From positions 1 through 35,578 of the forward strand of contig JBCBRH010000039.1 of NCBI GenBank assembly GCA_039819785.1: a stretch of DNA of 35,578 bases, read 5' to 3'. Both the position numbers and the translations under genes were made by a program. This DNA is from JBCBRD01 sp039819785. GTDB lineage: Bacteria > Pseudomonadota > Alphaproteobacteria > Rhizobiales > Hyphomicrobiaceae. Under the pieces are notes generated by a model that ran no database searches, had not been told where the DNA came from, and was given only the letters and a program-made list of their open reading frames with translations. Shown here piece after piece: positions 1 through 7,668 of the stretch; within the stretch, counting starts at the first letter, position 1, and every line of letters begins with the position of its first letter.

Positions 1-153
1 CCCGGAGGCGTTCCCATCGTTGATGAAGAAGGCGTCCTCATCGGCGCAATGGGTGTCAGCGGCAGCTCCGTCGAAAACGACGATGCCGTGGCAGATGCAG
101 GCGTCAAGGTCATCGGTCTTTGCGATCTGCCCGAGCACCCCTGGCGGACATAA
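1..153 (+). CDS. GlcG/HbpS-family heme-binding-like protein, C-terminal fragment
   Basis: The reading frame is open from the first base and ends in TAA at 151-153. The 50 visible residues (PGGVPIVDEEGVLIGAMGVSG, then a polar tail) match the C-terminal glycine-rich segment of the GlcG/HbpS family (PF03928), in which a GGxP turn precedes a strand ending in GAxGVSG. Family members are about 140 residues and have been linked to heme binding or sit in operons for small organic molecules, so about two thirds of the gene lies outside the window. A second member of the family lies at 16365-16790. A perfect terminator hairpin follows at 213-244, so this is the last gene of its transcript. Confidence 0.8.
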   Translation, partial: PGGVPIVDEEGVLIGAMGVSGSSVENDDAVADAGVKVIGLCDLPEHPWRT

Positions 154-212
154 ATGTGTCAGGCAGTCAGAGAACGCCTGCAAACTGATAAGCCTGCGAA
201 TTGAACGCCTCG

Positions 213-244
213 AAGGCCCCAGCTGCAACCCAGTCTGGGGCCTT
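213..244 (+). terminator. Rho-independent terminator after the GlcG-like gene
   Basis: A perfect 10-bp inverted repeat (AAGGCCCCAG at 213-222, CTGGGGCCTT at 235-244) encloses a 12-nt loop and runs into a short T stretch. It lies 60 nt after the stop of the partial GlcG-like gene and separates it from the hydrolase transcript. Confidence 0.75.
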
Positions 245-352
245 TGCCGTTCGGACGACAAGCGAGGCGGCCCCGACCTTTCCCGATCCCAAGCCAGACC
301 TGAAATCACGCCAAGAGTGGCCTCCCGCCTCATGCAATCGCATTCGTTGATA

Positions 353-381
353 TTGACTATGTGAAAAATAGTGACTACAAA
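353..381 (+). promoter_or_regulatory. Putative sigma-70 promoter of the hydrolase gene
   Basis: TTGACT (353-358) and TACAAA (376-381) are separated by 17 bp. They match 5/6 and 4/6 positions of the -35 and -10 consensus and lie about 45 nt before the hydrolase start, in an AT-rich pocket. Inferred from sequence only. Confidence 0.4.
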
Positions 382-425
382 AATAAAAGCTTATGGAATA
401 GAAATCGAACAAGACGAGTTGAGGC

Positions 426-1391
426 ATGAAGTCGATGATGAATGTCCTCGTAGTCGGCCTGGCCATCGGCGCCATCACGTGGCTCGGGTCCTTCGTCATC
501 GACGCCTTGCGACCCGTCCCATCAGAGCCAGAATCGCTGACCTGGTTGCCGGATGATTTCGAGGTGAAAACGGCCAGGATCGATGGCCTGAAGGTGCGCT
601 ACATTCAGGGCGGTTCTGGCCCAAACCTGGTGCTTTTGCACACGCTGCGCACGCAGTTGGACATCTATCAAGACATGCTTCCAGCACTCGCCGAAACATT
701 CACCGTTACGGCCATGGACTACCCTGGACACGGCTGGTCCGACATCCCGGACGTCACATACGAACCCGACATTTTCTACACCTGGGTCGAGACATTCCTG
801 GAGGTTACCGGCATCGAAAACGCGACACTGGCTGGCACTTCCATTGGCGGGACAATCCCACTTGTTCTTGCAGGCCGTGGCAATCCTCGCATCGCAAAAG
901 CCATCGCGATCAATCCCTATGACTACAAGATCACGTACGCTTCCGGCCTGAAAGGCAGTTCGTTCTGGGCCAAAGTCGTTCACACCGCCGTCGAAATACC
1001 ATTTCTCGGTGAGATGTTCATGCGGCTTCGTATGCAATGGATGGAGCGCATGATTCTGGAGGGAGGTGTGGCGGATAACAAGGCTTGGACGGACCCGCTA
1101 TTTGCGGAAGTCTCAAGCGTTGGCAACCGTCCAGGTCAGATGAGAGGGTTCATCAGCCTTTTGCGCGAGAGCCAGAAATGGCAGACCGCGCGAACCGCAT
1201 ATGCTGACATCAAGGTGCCGGTGCTTCTGATATACGGCGACGAAGACTGGGCACCGCCTGCCGACCGGAGGGAAACGGAAACGCGTATTCCAGACGTCAA
1301 AGTCGAGGTGATCGACAATGCGGGTCATTTCCTATCGCTGGACAAACCCGGTGAATTGGTTGAAAGCATCAAGGCCTTTGCGTTGCCTTGA
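426..1391 (+). CDS. alpha/beta hydrolase with N-terminal membrane anchor
   Basis: A 321-residue alpha/beta-hydrolase-fold protein. Visible features are an N-terminal hydrophobic anchor or signal (about residues 6-28), the oxyanion-side LVLLHTL strand-loop, the DYPGHGWSD block, the nucleophile elbow AGTSIGG (Ser139), an acid in YGDEDW (Asp274) and the catalytic histidine in NAGHF (His301). The triad is complete, so activity is expected, but the substrate (ester, lactone or epoxide) cannot be told. ATGs at 426, 435 and 438 compete. GAGG at 421-424 is too close to the first and fits 435 better, so the true start may be 9 nt downstream. The next reading frame starts in an overlapping TGATG at its stop. 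The N-terminus suggests action at or beyond the inner membrane. Confidence 0.85.
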   Translation: MKSMMNVLVVGLAIGAITWLGSFVIDALRPVPSEPESLTWLPDDFEVKTARIDGLKVRYIQGGSGPNLVLLHTLRTQLDIYQDMLPALAETFTVTAMDYPGHGWSDIPDVTYEPDIFYTWVETFLEVTGIENATLAGTSIGGTIPLVLAGRGNPRIAKAIAINPYDYKITYASGLKGSSFWAKVVHTAVEIPFLGEMFMRLRMQWMERMILEGGVADNKAWTDPLFAEVSSVGNRPGQMRGFISLLRESQKWQTARTAYADIKVPVLLIYGDEDWAPPADRRETETRIPDVKVEVIDNAGHFLSLDKPGELVESIKAFALP

Positions 1392-1510
1392 TGGCTGCCT
1401 CTCCTCGCCTGGTTTACGGTCGTCCGGCAGGCAGGTTCGAATGCCTGGGGAAGCAAACAAATCCCTTCGACAGCACATTTTTCGCATGTGAACCGCCGAA
1501 CGAAAAAACC

Positions 1511-1834
1511 GTGAAAAAGCAATTTGATCAGCACTGTCCCGTTGCCCGCACGCTGGATGTGATTGGCGAAAAGTGGACCATTCTGATCTTGCGCGAACTC
1601 TTTTTATTTGGCCCGCGACGCTTCCAGGACTTCGCCGACCGTCTGACGGGCATCAGCCCGAATACGCTGTCGGACAGACTAAAGAAACTCGAGGCGAGCG
1701 GCATCCTGAAGCGCAGTTTTTACGACGAGCATCCCCCACGAGCCGAGTATCACCTCACCGACAAGGGCGATGAATTGGGCCCGATTTTGCTGGCCCTCAA
1801 AAAGTGGGGCGAGGACAACACCTCGGTCGGTTAG
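1511..1834 (+). CDS. HxlR-family winged-helix transcriptional regulator
   Basis: A 107-residue HxlR/MarR-like winged-helix repressor or activator. The family hallmarks are all present: a Cys-Pro near the N-terminus (HCPVARTLDVIGEKW), ILRELFLFGPRRFQDF, the recognition helix region ISPNTLSDRLKKLEASGIL, and the wing ending in YHLTDKGDEL. GTG at 1511 was chosen because it gives the usual family length and starts just before the conserved block. An ATG at 1391, overlapping the hydrolase stop, would add 40 residues unlike the family. HxlR proteins commonly sense electrophiles or oxidants through the N-terminal Cys. The adjacent hydrolase is the obvious candidate target, but this is inference. Confidence 0.82.
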   Translation: MKKQFDQHCPVARTLDVIGEKWTILILRELFLFGPRRFQDFADRLTGISPNTLSDRLKKLEASGILKRSFYDEHPPRAEYHLTDKGDELGPILLALKKWGEDNTSVG

Positions 1835-1978
1835 AGCTAGGCCGAAAAAAACATCCGCGCCTGCGAACACCAATACGGACCGCGGACTTGCCGCGTGGCA
1901 CCAGGGCACGGTCTTGGCCCAAACGGCACTTGCCCGCGCGCCCTTGATCGTGTTGCAGTGCTTGGCAGGGGAAGGCTG

Positions 1979-2989
1979 ATGGAGGCTTCGATGCCCGAGA
2001 GATCTCGATCCCGCCGCGTTATGCTTTGCCTGCTCAGTGCGTGTGCCTCGCTTTTGGGATTCAGCGTGACCACACCTGCGTTTGCCGTGTCCGGCAGCAA
2101 GTGTATTGCCATGGCGCAAGCGCCATCAACCAAGGAGGCGCAAGCGCCATCAACCAAGGAGGCGCAGGCGCCATCAACCAATCAGGCGCAGGCGCCATCA
2201 ACCAATCAGGCGCAAGCGCCATCAATCCGCTCAGCCGGAGCATCCCCGTTTCGCGCCCCCTCTCTTATCCACCAGATCGCCCACCAGCCAGCAACCCTTG
2301 TTCCCACAGCCCTCAACGTAGGTGAAGTCCGCATCACGTATGTCACGCACGCTTCGTTTCGCATTGAAACGCAAGGCGGCATCGCGATGGTGACAGACTA
2401 TTCGGGCATCGCCGGCGAAGGTCGTCCGCCCGACGTGGTGACCATGAACCACGCCCATGAAACCCACTGGACCGACACGCCGGACCCGCGCATTTCACAT
2501 GTGCTGAGAGGCTGGAACCCGAATGGCGGTCCCGCAAACCACGAACTCAATATCGGCGACGTCTTCATACGCAACGTCCCGACCGACATCCGAAACTGGG
2601 GTGGCGGCAGTGAGCCGGACGGCAATTCGATCTTCATCTTCGAGGTCGCCGGTTTGTGCATTGGCCACTTAGGCCACCTGCATCACGAACTGGCGCCCGC
2701 CGACCTCGGCGTGATCGGCCAGCTGGATATTGTCATGGCCCCGGTCGACGGGTCCTATACCTTGGACCACGACAGCATGGTCAATGTCTTGAAGCTCTTG
2801 AAAGCCCGGCTGGTTATTCCGATGCACGCCTTCGGCCAAATCACGCTTGAACGGTTTCTCGGCCGGATGGCGTCAGACTTTGAGATCATCCGGTCCGGCA
2901 CCTCGACCATGATTGTCAGCGCGAACCAGTTGCCCGACACACCAACCATCCAAGTTATGCCTGAAAGCCTGAGCTGGTCGTTTGAGTAA
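1979..2989 (+). CDS. Exported metallo-beta-lactamase-fold hydrolase with 8-residue repeat linker
   Basis: 336 residues from ATG 1979, preceded by AGGGGAAGG. An Arg-rich n-region and hydrophobic stretch (about 12-36) ending in PAFA indicate export. LSAC at residues 19-22 also resembles a lipobox, so a lipoprotein is possible. Residues 46-84 are five copies of AQAPSTxx. The rest is a UlaG/COG2220-like MBL domain: THASFRI strand, HAHETH metal motif, HLGHLHH segment, APVDG, and IPMHAF with the last histidine. Compared with the usual HxHxDH and HLGDLGH, two aspartates appear replaced (T and H), so the metal site may be altered. The cupin gene starts 10 nt after its stop, so the two are probably co-transcribed. 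Substrate unknown. Confidence 0.8.
   Translation: MEASMPERSRSRRVMLCLLSACASLLGFSVTTPAFAVSGSKCIAMAQAPSTKEAQAPSTKEAQAPSTNQAQAPSTNQAQAPSIRSAGASPFRAPSLIHQIAHQPATLVPTALNVGEVRITYVTHASFRIETQGGIAMVTDYSGIAGEGRPPDVVTMNHAHETHWTDTPDPRISHVLRGWNPNGGPANHELNIGDVFIRNVPTDIRNWGGGSEPDGNSIFIFEVAGLCIGHLGHLHHELAPADLGVIGQLDIVMAPVDGSYTLDHDSMVNVLKLLKARLVIPMHAFGQITLERFLGRMASDFEIIRSGTSTMIVSANQLPDTPTIQVMPESLSWSFE
2114..2230 (+). repeat. In-frame 24-bp tandem repeat, about five copies
   Basis: Four complete 24-bp units (2114-2137, 2138-2161, 2162-2185, 2186-2209) and a partial fifth encode AQAPSTKE twice, AQAPSTNQ twice, then AQAPSIRS. Units 1-2 are identical, as are units 3-4, which implies recent duplication. The unit length is a multiple of three, so copy-number change would alter only linker length between the signal peptide and the MBL domain. 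Confidence 0.95.
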
Positions 2990-2998
2990 GGAAGACAG

Positions 2999-3472
2999 GT
3001 GAAAGACCACCCTATTGTAAGGCGCGCCGAAGCGTGCCCGCCCCGCGTCAAGGCTTCGAATTATCCAGAACCTTTCGCCGCCCGGGTGCGGGATCGGATC
3101 AAACAGCCTCTCGGTGATCTTTTCGGCCTGACAAACTTCGGCGTGAACCGCACGACCCTCAAACCAGGTGCGGAATCAGCTCTCCTGCATCGCCATAAGA
3201 CGCAGGATGAATTCATCTATATTCTTGCAGGCCACCCGACGCTGATCACGGATCGTGGTGAAACAGAACTCGATCCGGGCATGTGTGCGGGCTTCCCTGC
3301 CGGTGGGGTTGCGCATCACCTCGTCAATCGAACGACGTCGGATGTTGTCTATCTTGAGATCGGAGATCGCTCTGCTGGTGACGAAGGCACGTATCCAAAC
3401 GATGACCTGAAAGCCGTCCAGGACAAGCAGGGAAAGTGGGTTTTCCAACACAAGGATGGCACGCTCTATTGA
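2999..3472 (+). CDS. Cupin-domain protein
   Basis: 157 residues from GTG 2999, with AAGGAAG just upstream. It is a single-domain cupin. Motif 1 is LKPGAESALLHRHKTQDEFIYIL (His64, His66, Glu71) with the trailing Gly, and motif 2 is GMCAGFPAGGVAHHLVN (His106/107). Together they supply the usual 3-His/1-Glu metal site. Such cupin_2 proteins include dioxygenases, isomerases and sugar-binding proteins, and the sequence does not say which. It follows the MBL gene with a 9-nt gap and is likely translated from the same mRNA. The C-terminal third has a polar tail typical of cupins annotated as transcriptional negative regulators or auxins-like binding proteins, but no function can be assigned. Confidence 0.85.
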   Translation: MKDHPIVRRAEACPPRVKASNYPEPFAARVRDRIKQPLGDLFGLTNFGVNRTTLKPGAESALLHRHKTQDEFIYILAGHPTLITDRGETELDPGMCAGFPAGGVAHHLVNRTTSDVVYLEIGDRSAGDEGTYPNDDLKAVQDKQGKWVFQHKDGTLY

Positions 3473-3516
3473 GGTGGCCAGTTACGCGGACAAACCATTC
3501 CAGTTCCCAGAACGAT

Positions 3517-4071
3517 CTATTTCGCGGGATTGCCGTTGAGCATTGCAGCCAGCCCGGCATATCCGATCTTGGCCAATCTCTCACCGCCCTCCCGGTAGTA
3601 TGCCGCATCGCCTTTGATGCCATGGCCTTCGACGACCCGGTTCATCATCGCAAAAAGCCCCGCCACGAAGGCGGCATGCGAAATGGCCGTTGTGTCCCAC
3701 CCCGCATCGAGAATCCGCTGCGTATCATCAGCCGTGACGGTGGCCGGTGCCCGCGTCAGCTTTGCAACGTAGGTGAGCACTGGCATGAGTTTGGGGTTCG
3801 CGGTCGCATCCGGAAGTTCGCAGACAGCTTGGACGTCCCTTGACTCCATGCCCAGCCCGACAGCCGCGCTGCTATGAACACCTTCACAATAGGCACAGGC
3901 ATTGATGCTTGAGACATAAGCAGCGATCGCCTCCCGCTCAGCCACGGAAAACGGCGAAGGTCCGCGCATGATCACATCGGTCAACGCCAGCGATGTGCGC
4001 GCAAATTCGGGATACATCTGGAAGATGTCAATCAGTGTCGCATCAGTGGGCAGAGATGGCAGATGAGGCAT
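3517..4071 (-). CDS. AhpD/carboxymuconolactone-decarboxylase-like peroxidase-related protein
   Basis: 184 residues of the all-helical AhpD-like/CMD superfamily. The redox motif is Cys59-x2-Cys62-x3-His66 (ACAYCEGVH), as in alkylhydroperoxidase AhpD and related uncharacterised peroxidase-like proteins, and it predicts thiol-based peroxide or disulfide chemistry. A GTG nine bases upstream (4080) is possible, but GGAG sits at proper spacing from ATG 4071 and overlaps the GTG, so 4071 is preferred. The gene converges on the cupin gene. No partner reductase (such as lipoamide-linked AhpC) is visible nearby. Confidence 0.82.
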   Translation of the reverse strand: MPHLPSLPTDATLIDIFQMYPEFARTSLALTDVIMRGPSPFSVAEREAIAAYVSSINACAYCEGVHSSAAVGLGMESRDVQAVCELPDATANPKLMPVLTYVAKLTRAPATVTADDTQRILDAGWDTTAISHAAFVAGLFAMMNRVVEGHGIKGDAAYYREGGERLAKIGYAGLAAMLNGNPAK

Positions 4072-4073
4072 GA

Positions 4074-4265
4074 TCGGCACTCCAGGCGCTGGCGGGCCTG
4101 ATCAATACGACGGTGCTGGGTGAAGCGCAGCAAAAAGCCTGTGCAAACGCCATGACCGACCCAGTCGGTGATGAGTATGGCGTCGATCTCAGCAGCAACC
4201 AGTACGCACCTGAACCGTTTACGACGGCTCGGGATAAACGGGCTTCAGTCCTTGGTTTGGCTTGA
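4074..4265 (+). pseudogene. Coding-like fragment, possible gene remnant
   Basis: Frame 3 is open from 4074 to the TGA at 4263 and reads as protein-like sequence (for example VLGEAQQKACANAMTDPVG and then EYGVDLSSNQYAPEPF). It lies in the gap between the AhpD-like and cytochrome genes and overlaps the cytochrome 3' end. The only ATG is at 4152 and has no good ribosome site. The text before it is equally coding-like, which suggests the C-terminal remnant of a lost gene. I do not recognise a family. It could also be chance. Confidence 0.25.
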
Positions 4266-4629
4266 CCGGCAGCAGCGGTTCTTTCGATTGGGGCGATCGC
4301 ATGGTGTCGAGATACGCGATGATGTCGTCAATTTCATGCAAAGTCATTTGCACGTTGGGCATGGGGGGATGGGGGGCAATCAAAACGTTTAGGATGCGCT
4401 CGCGCGTCTGTCCTGGCCGATTGGCAATCGATGCAAACGTCGGCGGTCCAGCAGTAGCTGCTCCCGTCTGCGTGGGGCCAACGACATGACATGTCGCGCA
4501 AAGCCGTTCGGCCAGAACCTGCCCCCGCGCCGCGTCGGCAGCCCAGTCTTTCTTGTCATCCGCCAGTCCTGGGACACACAGTCCAATGAGGATGGCGACA
4601 CTCGGGAGGATGCTCTTGAGGTAGGTCAT
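4219..4629 (-). CDS. Periplasmic class I cytochrome c
   Basis: 136 residues with an N-terminal signal peptide (hydrophobic stretch about 6-22, cleavage near GLA-DD), the heme attachment motif CATCH (Cys44, Cys47, His48) and a downstream Met in PHPPMPNVQM that can serve as the sixth ligand. The fold is a small class I c-type cytochrome, expected in the periplasm as an electron carrier or the c subunit of a dehydrogenase. AAGGAA lies about 7 nt before the ATG. No dehydrogenase partner sits next to it, so the electron donor is unknown. Confidence 0.88.
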   Translation of the reverse strand: MTYLKSILPSVAILIGLCVPGLADDKKDWAADAARGQVLAERLCATCHVVGPTQTGAATAGPPTFASIANRPGQTRERILNVLIAPHPPMPNVQMTLHEIDDIIAYLDTMRSPQSKEPLLPVKPNQGLKPVYPEPS

Positions 4630-4867
4630 GCGAATTCCTTGCTCTTAAGGAAGCTGGATGCGTCGTGCGGAGGGGCCGGCGCGAGGTCCCAGGAACGCGG
4701 TGTCCTTGGAGAAGTTAGGCGCGAGCGGCCGACTGTCAGCACGTGGCGCAATTAAAGGTGCTGCCAACGACAGAGAGATTGATGCCAATCAATGCTCTGC
4801 TAGGACCAAAGGCGAATACTCACATCAACAATAGCTGCAAAGTCAGCACGAACTCTGGGAGGAAGCG

Positions 4868-5143
4868 TTGCGAACACCGTCCGTAACACATGTGGAAAAT
4901 CGTGCGACACGGCTTCACGATATGATGCTCCATCTCGACCTGAACCCTGCAGCGTTTGCGCGGCTGGACCGTGGCGATGCCTATGCCGAGGCAAGGGCAA
5001 AATGTCTGAAGTGCGCGTTGGCCGCCGAATGCCTCAGTTGGCCGTCTGCCAGTGGAAGTCACGCGGAAAAACCGCCGGAGTTTTGCCCCAATGCATCCAT
5101 TTTCGAGCGGTGCCCAAGACTGGGAAGGAAAGCGGACGCCTGA
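4868..5143 (+). CDS. DUF6455-family small cysteine protein
   Basis: 91 residues from TTG 4868, chosen because GGGAGG is placed 5 nt upstream. The next in-frame ATG (4922) would remove the first helix. The arrangement ARAKCLKCALAAECLSW followed by PPEFCPNASIFERC (Cys46, Cys49, Cys55, Cys73) matches the DUF6455 family of small alphaproteobacterial proteins, whose four conserved cysteines suggest a metal or Fe-S site. No function is known. It ends 3 bp from the convergent ABC permease gene. Upstream (4630-4867) nothing else is visible. Confidence 0.7.
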   Translation: MRTPSVTHVENRATRLHDMMLHLDLNPAAFARLDRGDAYAEARAKCLKCALAAECLSWPSASGSHAEKPPEFCPNASIFERCPRLGRKADA

Positions 5144-5146
5144 TCG

Positions 5147-5908
5147 TTAGGCCTTCAGCCGATAGCCGGTTTTGAAGATCCACCAGATGATCGCGACGCA
5201 AACGAGCAGAAACACGAATGTCATGCCGAGCGACACAAGCACCGGCAGGTCGGAAATGCCGTAAAAGCTCCAGCGAAACCCGCTGATCAGATAGACGATC
5301 GGGTTGAACAGCGTCACGGTCTGCCAGAACGGTGGCAACATGCTGATGGAGTAAAACGTCCCGCCCAGAAAGGTCAGCGGTGTCAGCACAAGAAGCGGGA
5401 TCACCTGTAGCTTTTCAAAGCCGTCAGCCCAAACCCCGATGATGAAGCCAAACAAGCTGAACGACACCGCGGTGAGGACCAAAAACAGCAGCATGACAAA
5501 TGGATGGTCAATGCGAAGGTCGACAAAGAAGCTGGCCGTGAACAAAATCAGCAGGCCGAGAACAATCGACTTTGTTGCAGCCGCGCCGACGTATCCCAAA
5601 ACGACTTCAAACGGTGAAATCGGCGCCGAGAGAATTTCGTAAATCGTACCCGTGAAGCGCGGGAAGTAGATGCCGAACGCCGCATTGGACGTGCTCTCGT
5701 TCAGCAACAGCAGCATGATCAGGCCCGGGACGATAAATGCCCCGTAGCTCACTCCATCGATACTTTCGATGCGCGACCCGATCGCAGCGCCGAACACGAT
5801 AAAATAAAGTGACGTCGACAGCACAGGTGACGCCACGCTTTGCAGAAGCGTCCGGCCCCAACGCGACATTTCAAACATGTAGATCGCCCGGACCGCCGTG
5901 AAATTCAT
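5147..5908 (-). CDS. ABC-2 type exporter permease, YadH-like
   Basis: 253-residue integral membrane protein with about six transmembrane segments and the ABC-2 family signature in its C-terminal half (TPLTFLGGTFYSISMLPPFW followed by NPIVYLISGFRW). Length and organisation match YadH of E. coli (256 aa). It forms the membrane half of an exporter with the ATPase encoded immediately upstream. The two genes overlap by ATGA (5905-5908), which indicates translational coupling and fixes this start. Substrate unknown; the related NodJ/DrrB-type permeases export lipo-oligosaccharides or drugs. Confidence 0.88.
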   Translation of the reverse strand: MNFTAVRAIYMFEMSRWGRTLLQSVASPVLSTSLYFIVFGAAIGSRIESIDGVSYGAFIVPGLIMLLLLNESTSNAAFGIYFPRFTGTIYEILSAPISPFEVVLGYVGAAATKSIVLGLLILFTASFFVDLRIDHPFVMLLFLVLTAVSFSLFGFIIGVWADGFEKLQVIPLLVLTPLTFLGGTFYSISMLPPFWQTVTLFNPIVYLISGFRWSFYGISDLPVLVSLGMTFVFLLVCVAIIWWIFKTGYRLKA

Positions 5909-6831
5909 GGTGCGTCCTTTACGATGTCGACGAAAATGTCTTCAAGCGAACTCTGCGTCGTACTGAGGTCTGAAAAATGAATTTCCGCAGCCCGCAGATC
6001 GCTCAAGAGTGAGGTGATCCCGGTGCGCTCCGCCCGCGTGTCATAGGTGTAAATCAGTGTTTTCCCGTCGTTGTCCAACGTCAATTGATGCGTGGCAAGC
6101 TCGTCTGGCAGGGCCTCCAAAGGCGCGGACAGATGCACTTGGAGCTGTTTCTTGCCCAGCTTGCGCATCAGTTCGTCTTTTTGTTCGACCACAACGATTT
6201 CACCCTTGCTGATGACACCGATGCGGTCTGCCATCTCCTCGGCTTCCTCAATGTAGTGCGTCGTCAAAATGATCGTCACGCCCGATGCGCGCATGTTGCG
6301 GACGATATCCCACATGTCACGCCGCAGAGCGACGTCGACACCGGCGGTCGGCTCGTCCAGAAACAGGATCTTTGGTTCATGAGCCAGCGCCTTGGCAATC
6401 AGGACGCGCCGCTTCATACCCCCAGACAGCGTCAGGATCTTGTCGTTGCGCTTGTCATAAAGCGACAACTGGCGAAGGACGTTTTCGACATACACGGGAT
6501 TGGAAGCCTTACCAAACAGCCCCCGGCTGAACGACACCGTGGACAAGACGGTCTCAAACATGTCCGTCGAAAGCTCTTGCGGCACCAGACCGATCATGGC
6601 CCGCACCGTTCGATAGTCGTCGACAATATCGTGCCCGTCGACGGTCACCGTGCCAGCCGTTGGCGTGACAATCCCGCAGATCGTGCTGATCAGCGTCGTT
6701 TTGCCGGCCCCATTAGGCCCAAGCAGCGCAAAAATCTCGCCGCGCTCGATGGACAGATGGATGCCCTTAAGGGCTTGAAATCCCGACGCATAGGTCTTGT
6801 CCAAGCCTGAAACCGTGATGATGTCGTTCAC
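5905..6831 (-). CDS. ABC exporter ATPase, YadG-like
   Basis: 308 residues, the same length as E. coli YadG. Walker A is GPNGAGKTT (38-46), the Q-loop is GLVPQE, the signature is LSGGM (136-140), Walker B is ILFLDE (156-161) with the D-loop AGVD, and the switch His lies in ILTTHYIEEAE. The C-terminal third is the extra subdomain seen in YadG/NodI-type subunits. It is the first gene of a two-gene minus-strand operon with the permease and drives export across the inner membrane. It diverges from the Fae-like gene across about 160 bp that must hold both promoters. Confidence 0.9.
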   Translation of the reverse strand: MNDIITVSGLDKTYASGFQALKGIHLSIERGEIFALLGPNGAGKTTLISTICGIVTPTAGTVTVDGHDIVDDYRTVRAMIGLVPQELSTDMFETVLSTVSFSRGLFGKASNPVYVENVLRQLSLYDKRNDKILTLSGGMKRRVLIAKALAHEPKILFLDEPTAGVDVALRRDMWDIVRNMRASGVTIILTTHYIEEAEEMADRIGVISKGEIVVVEQKDELMRKLGKKQLQVHLSAPLEALPDELATHQLTLDNDGKTLIYTYDTRAERTGITSLLSDLRAAEIHFSDLSTTQSSLEDIFVDIVKDAP

Positions 6832-6993
6832 CCGTGTCCCGCCTTCAAATACGAGCCCGCACGATGGTCGAGGTCAGCGCGCCGCTCGCCCCGAACCTTG
6901 AAGCAGACACTTGCCCTTTCTGCCCGACCACGGCAATAGTCCCGCCCGATTATGACCTCTTCACCTACGCTTCCATCAAAAAGGATTTAAATC

Positions 6994-7542
6994 ATGAGCG
7001 AACGCATCATCATGCGCGTCGGCGAAAGCCTCGTTGGCGGTGGCCCCCCAGGAACAGCAGCAGAACCAGAAGTCGTCATCGGCGAGATGGACGGCCCCTT
7101 CGGTTCGGCCTTCGCCAACCTCCTCGGCGACCAGGTCAAAGGGCACTCTCGGGTACTCGCAATCATGAACACCGACGTCATGGTGCGTCCACCAACGATC
7201 TGCGTGTCCAAAGTGACCGTCGAGGATGTCCGTTACACCAATATTTTGATGGGCACGGTCCAGTATGCAACCTCGATGGGCGTGCTTGACGCCGTGCGCG
7301 CCGGTGACATCCCAAAAGACAAAGTCAACGACTTGGGGATTATCGTTTCAGTCTGGTTGAACCCATCCGTCGCAACGGACGACAATCTGGACCACCAGAT
7401 CCTGTTTGACATTCACCGCAAAGCCACCACCCAGGCGATCAATAAGGCGATGAACTTTGAGCCCTCTATTGATTGGCTTTTAGAAAACCAGGACAAGATT
7501 GTTCATAAATATTTCGAAAAAGGATTGAAAGGCGAAATTTAA
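6994..7542 (+). CDS. Formaldehyde-activating enzyme (Fae) family paralogue
   Basis: 182 residues with clear Fae homology: N-terminal RVGESLVG, the central FANLLGDQVKGHSRVLAIMN and KVTVEDVRYTNILMGTVQYA segments, MGVLDAVRAGDIPKDKVNDL and a QAINKAMNFEPSIDWLL tail. Fae joins formaldehyde to tetrahydromethanopterin in methylotrophs. In the Fae I recall from Methylobacterium, VGEALVGDG is followed shortly by a histidine proposed as catalytic. Here that stretch is GGGPPGTAAEPEVVIG with no histidine, so this is probably a Fae2/Fae3-type paralogue with another role. AAGGA precedes the ATG. No other C1 or H4MPT genes are in the window. It ends at a bidirectional terminator. Confidence 0.82.
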   Translation: MSERIIMRVGESLVGGGPPGTAAEPEVVIGEMDGPFGSAFANLLGDQVKGHSRVLAIMNTDVMVRPPTICVSKVTVEDVRYTNILMGTVQYATSMGVLDAVRAGDIPKDKVNDLGIIVSVWLNPSVATDDNLDHQILFDIHRKATTQAINKAMNFEPSIDWLLENQDKIVHKYFEKGLKGEI

Positions 7543-7576
7543 GCACCGCCCATCCCTTTCACTTCAAACGGAATAC

Positions 7577-7611
7577 AAAAAAAGCCCGCTGTATTGCAGT
7601 GGGCTTTTTTT
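7577..7611. terminator. Bidirectional Rho-independent terminator
   Basis: The GCCCGCTG / CAGTGGGC stem (one G-T wobble) around loop TATTG is flanked by A7 on the left and T7 on the right, so both strands carry hairpin plus T-tract. It serves the convergent Fae-like gene (+) and the secreted Cys protein gene (-). Confidence 0.9.
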
Positions 7612-7668
7612 AATTTTATTCCAATCTGAAGTTCACCGGCGCCGACCGCCACCGCGATCACGGTTAGA

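Noticed and set aside
1388..1510. N-terminal extension of the HxlR regulator from the TTG/ATG overlapping the hydrolase stop
   Set aside because: The added 40 residues are unlike HxlR proteins; GTG 1511 gives family length. Coupled initiation from ATG 1391 is not fully excluded.
2026..2325. Repeat-rich alternative frames over the 24-bp repeat
   Set aside because: A repeat unit of 24 bp keeps all frames open; only the MBL frame has a signal peptide and a domain. The repeat also resembles a CRISPR array superficially, but there are no spacers.
6085..6810. 241-codon plus-strand frame opposite the ABC ATPase
   Set aside because: It mirrors the ATPase coding bias; the His/Gln/Arg-rich translation matches nothing and lacks a ribosome site.
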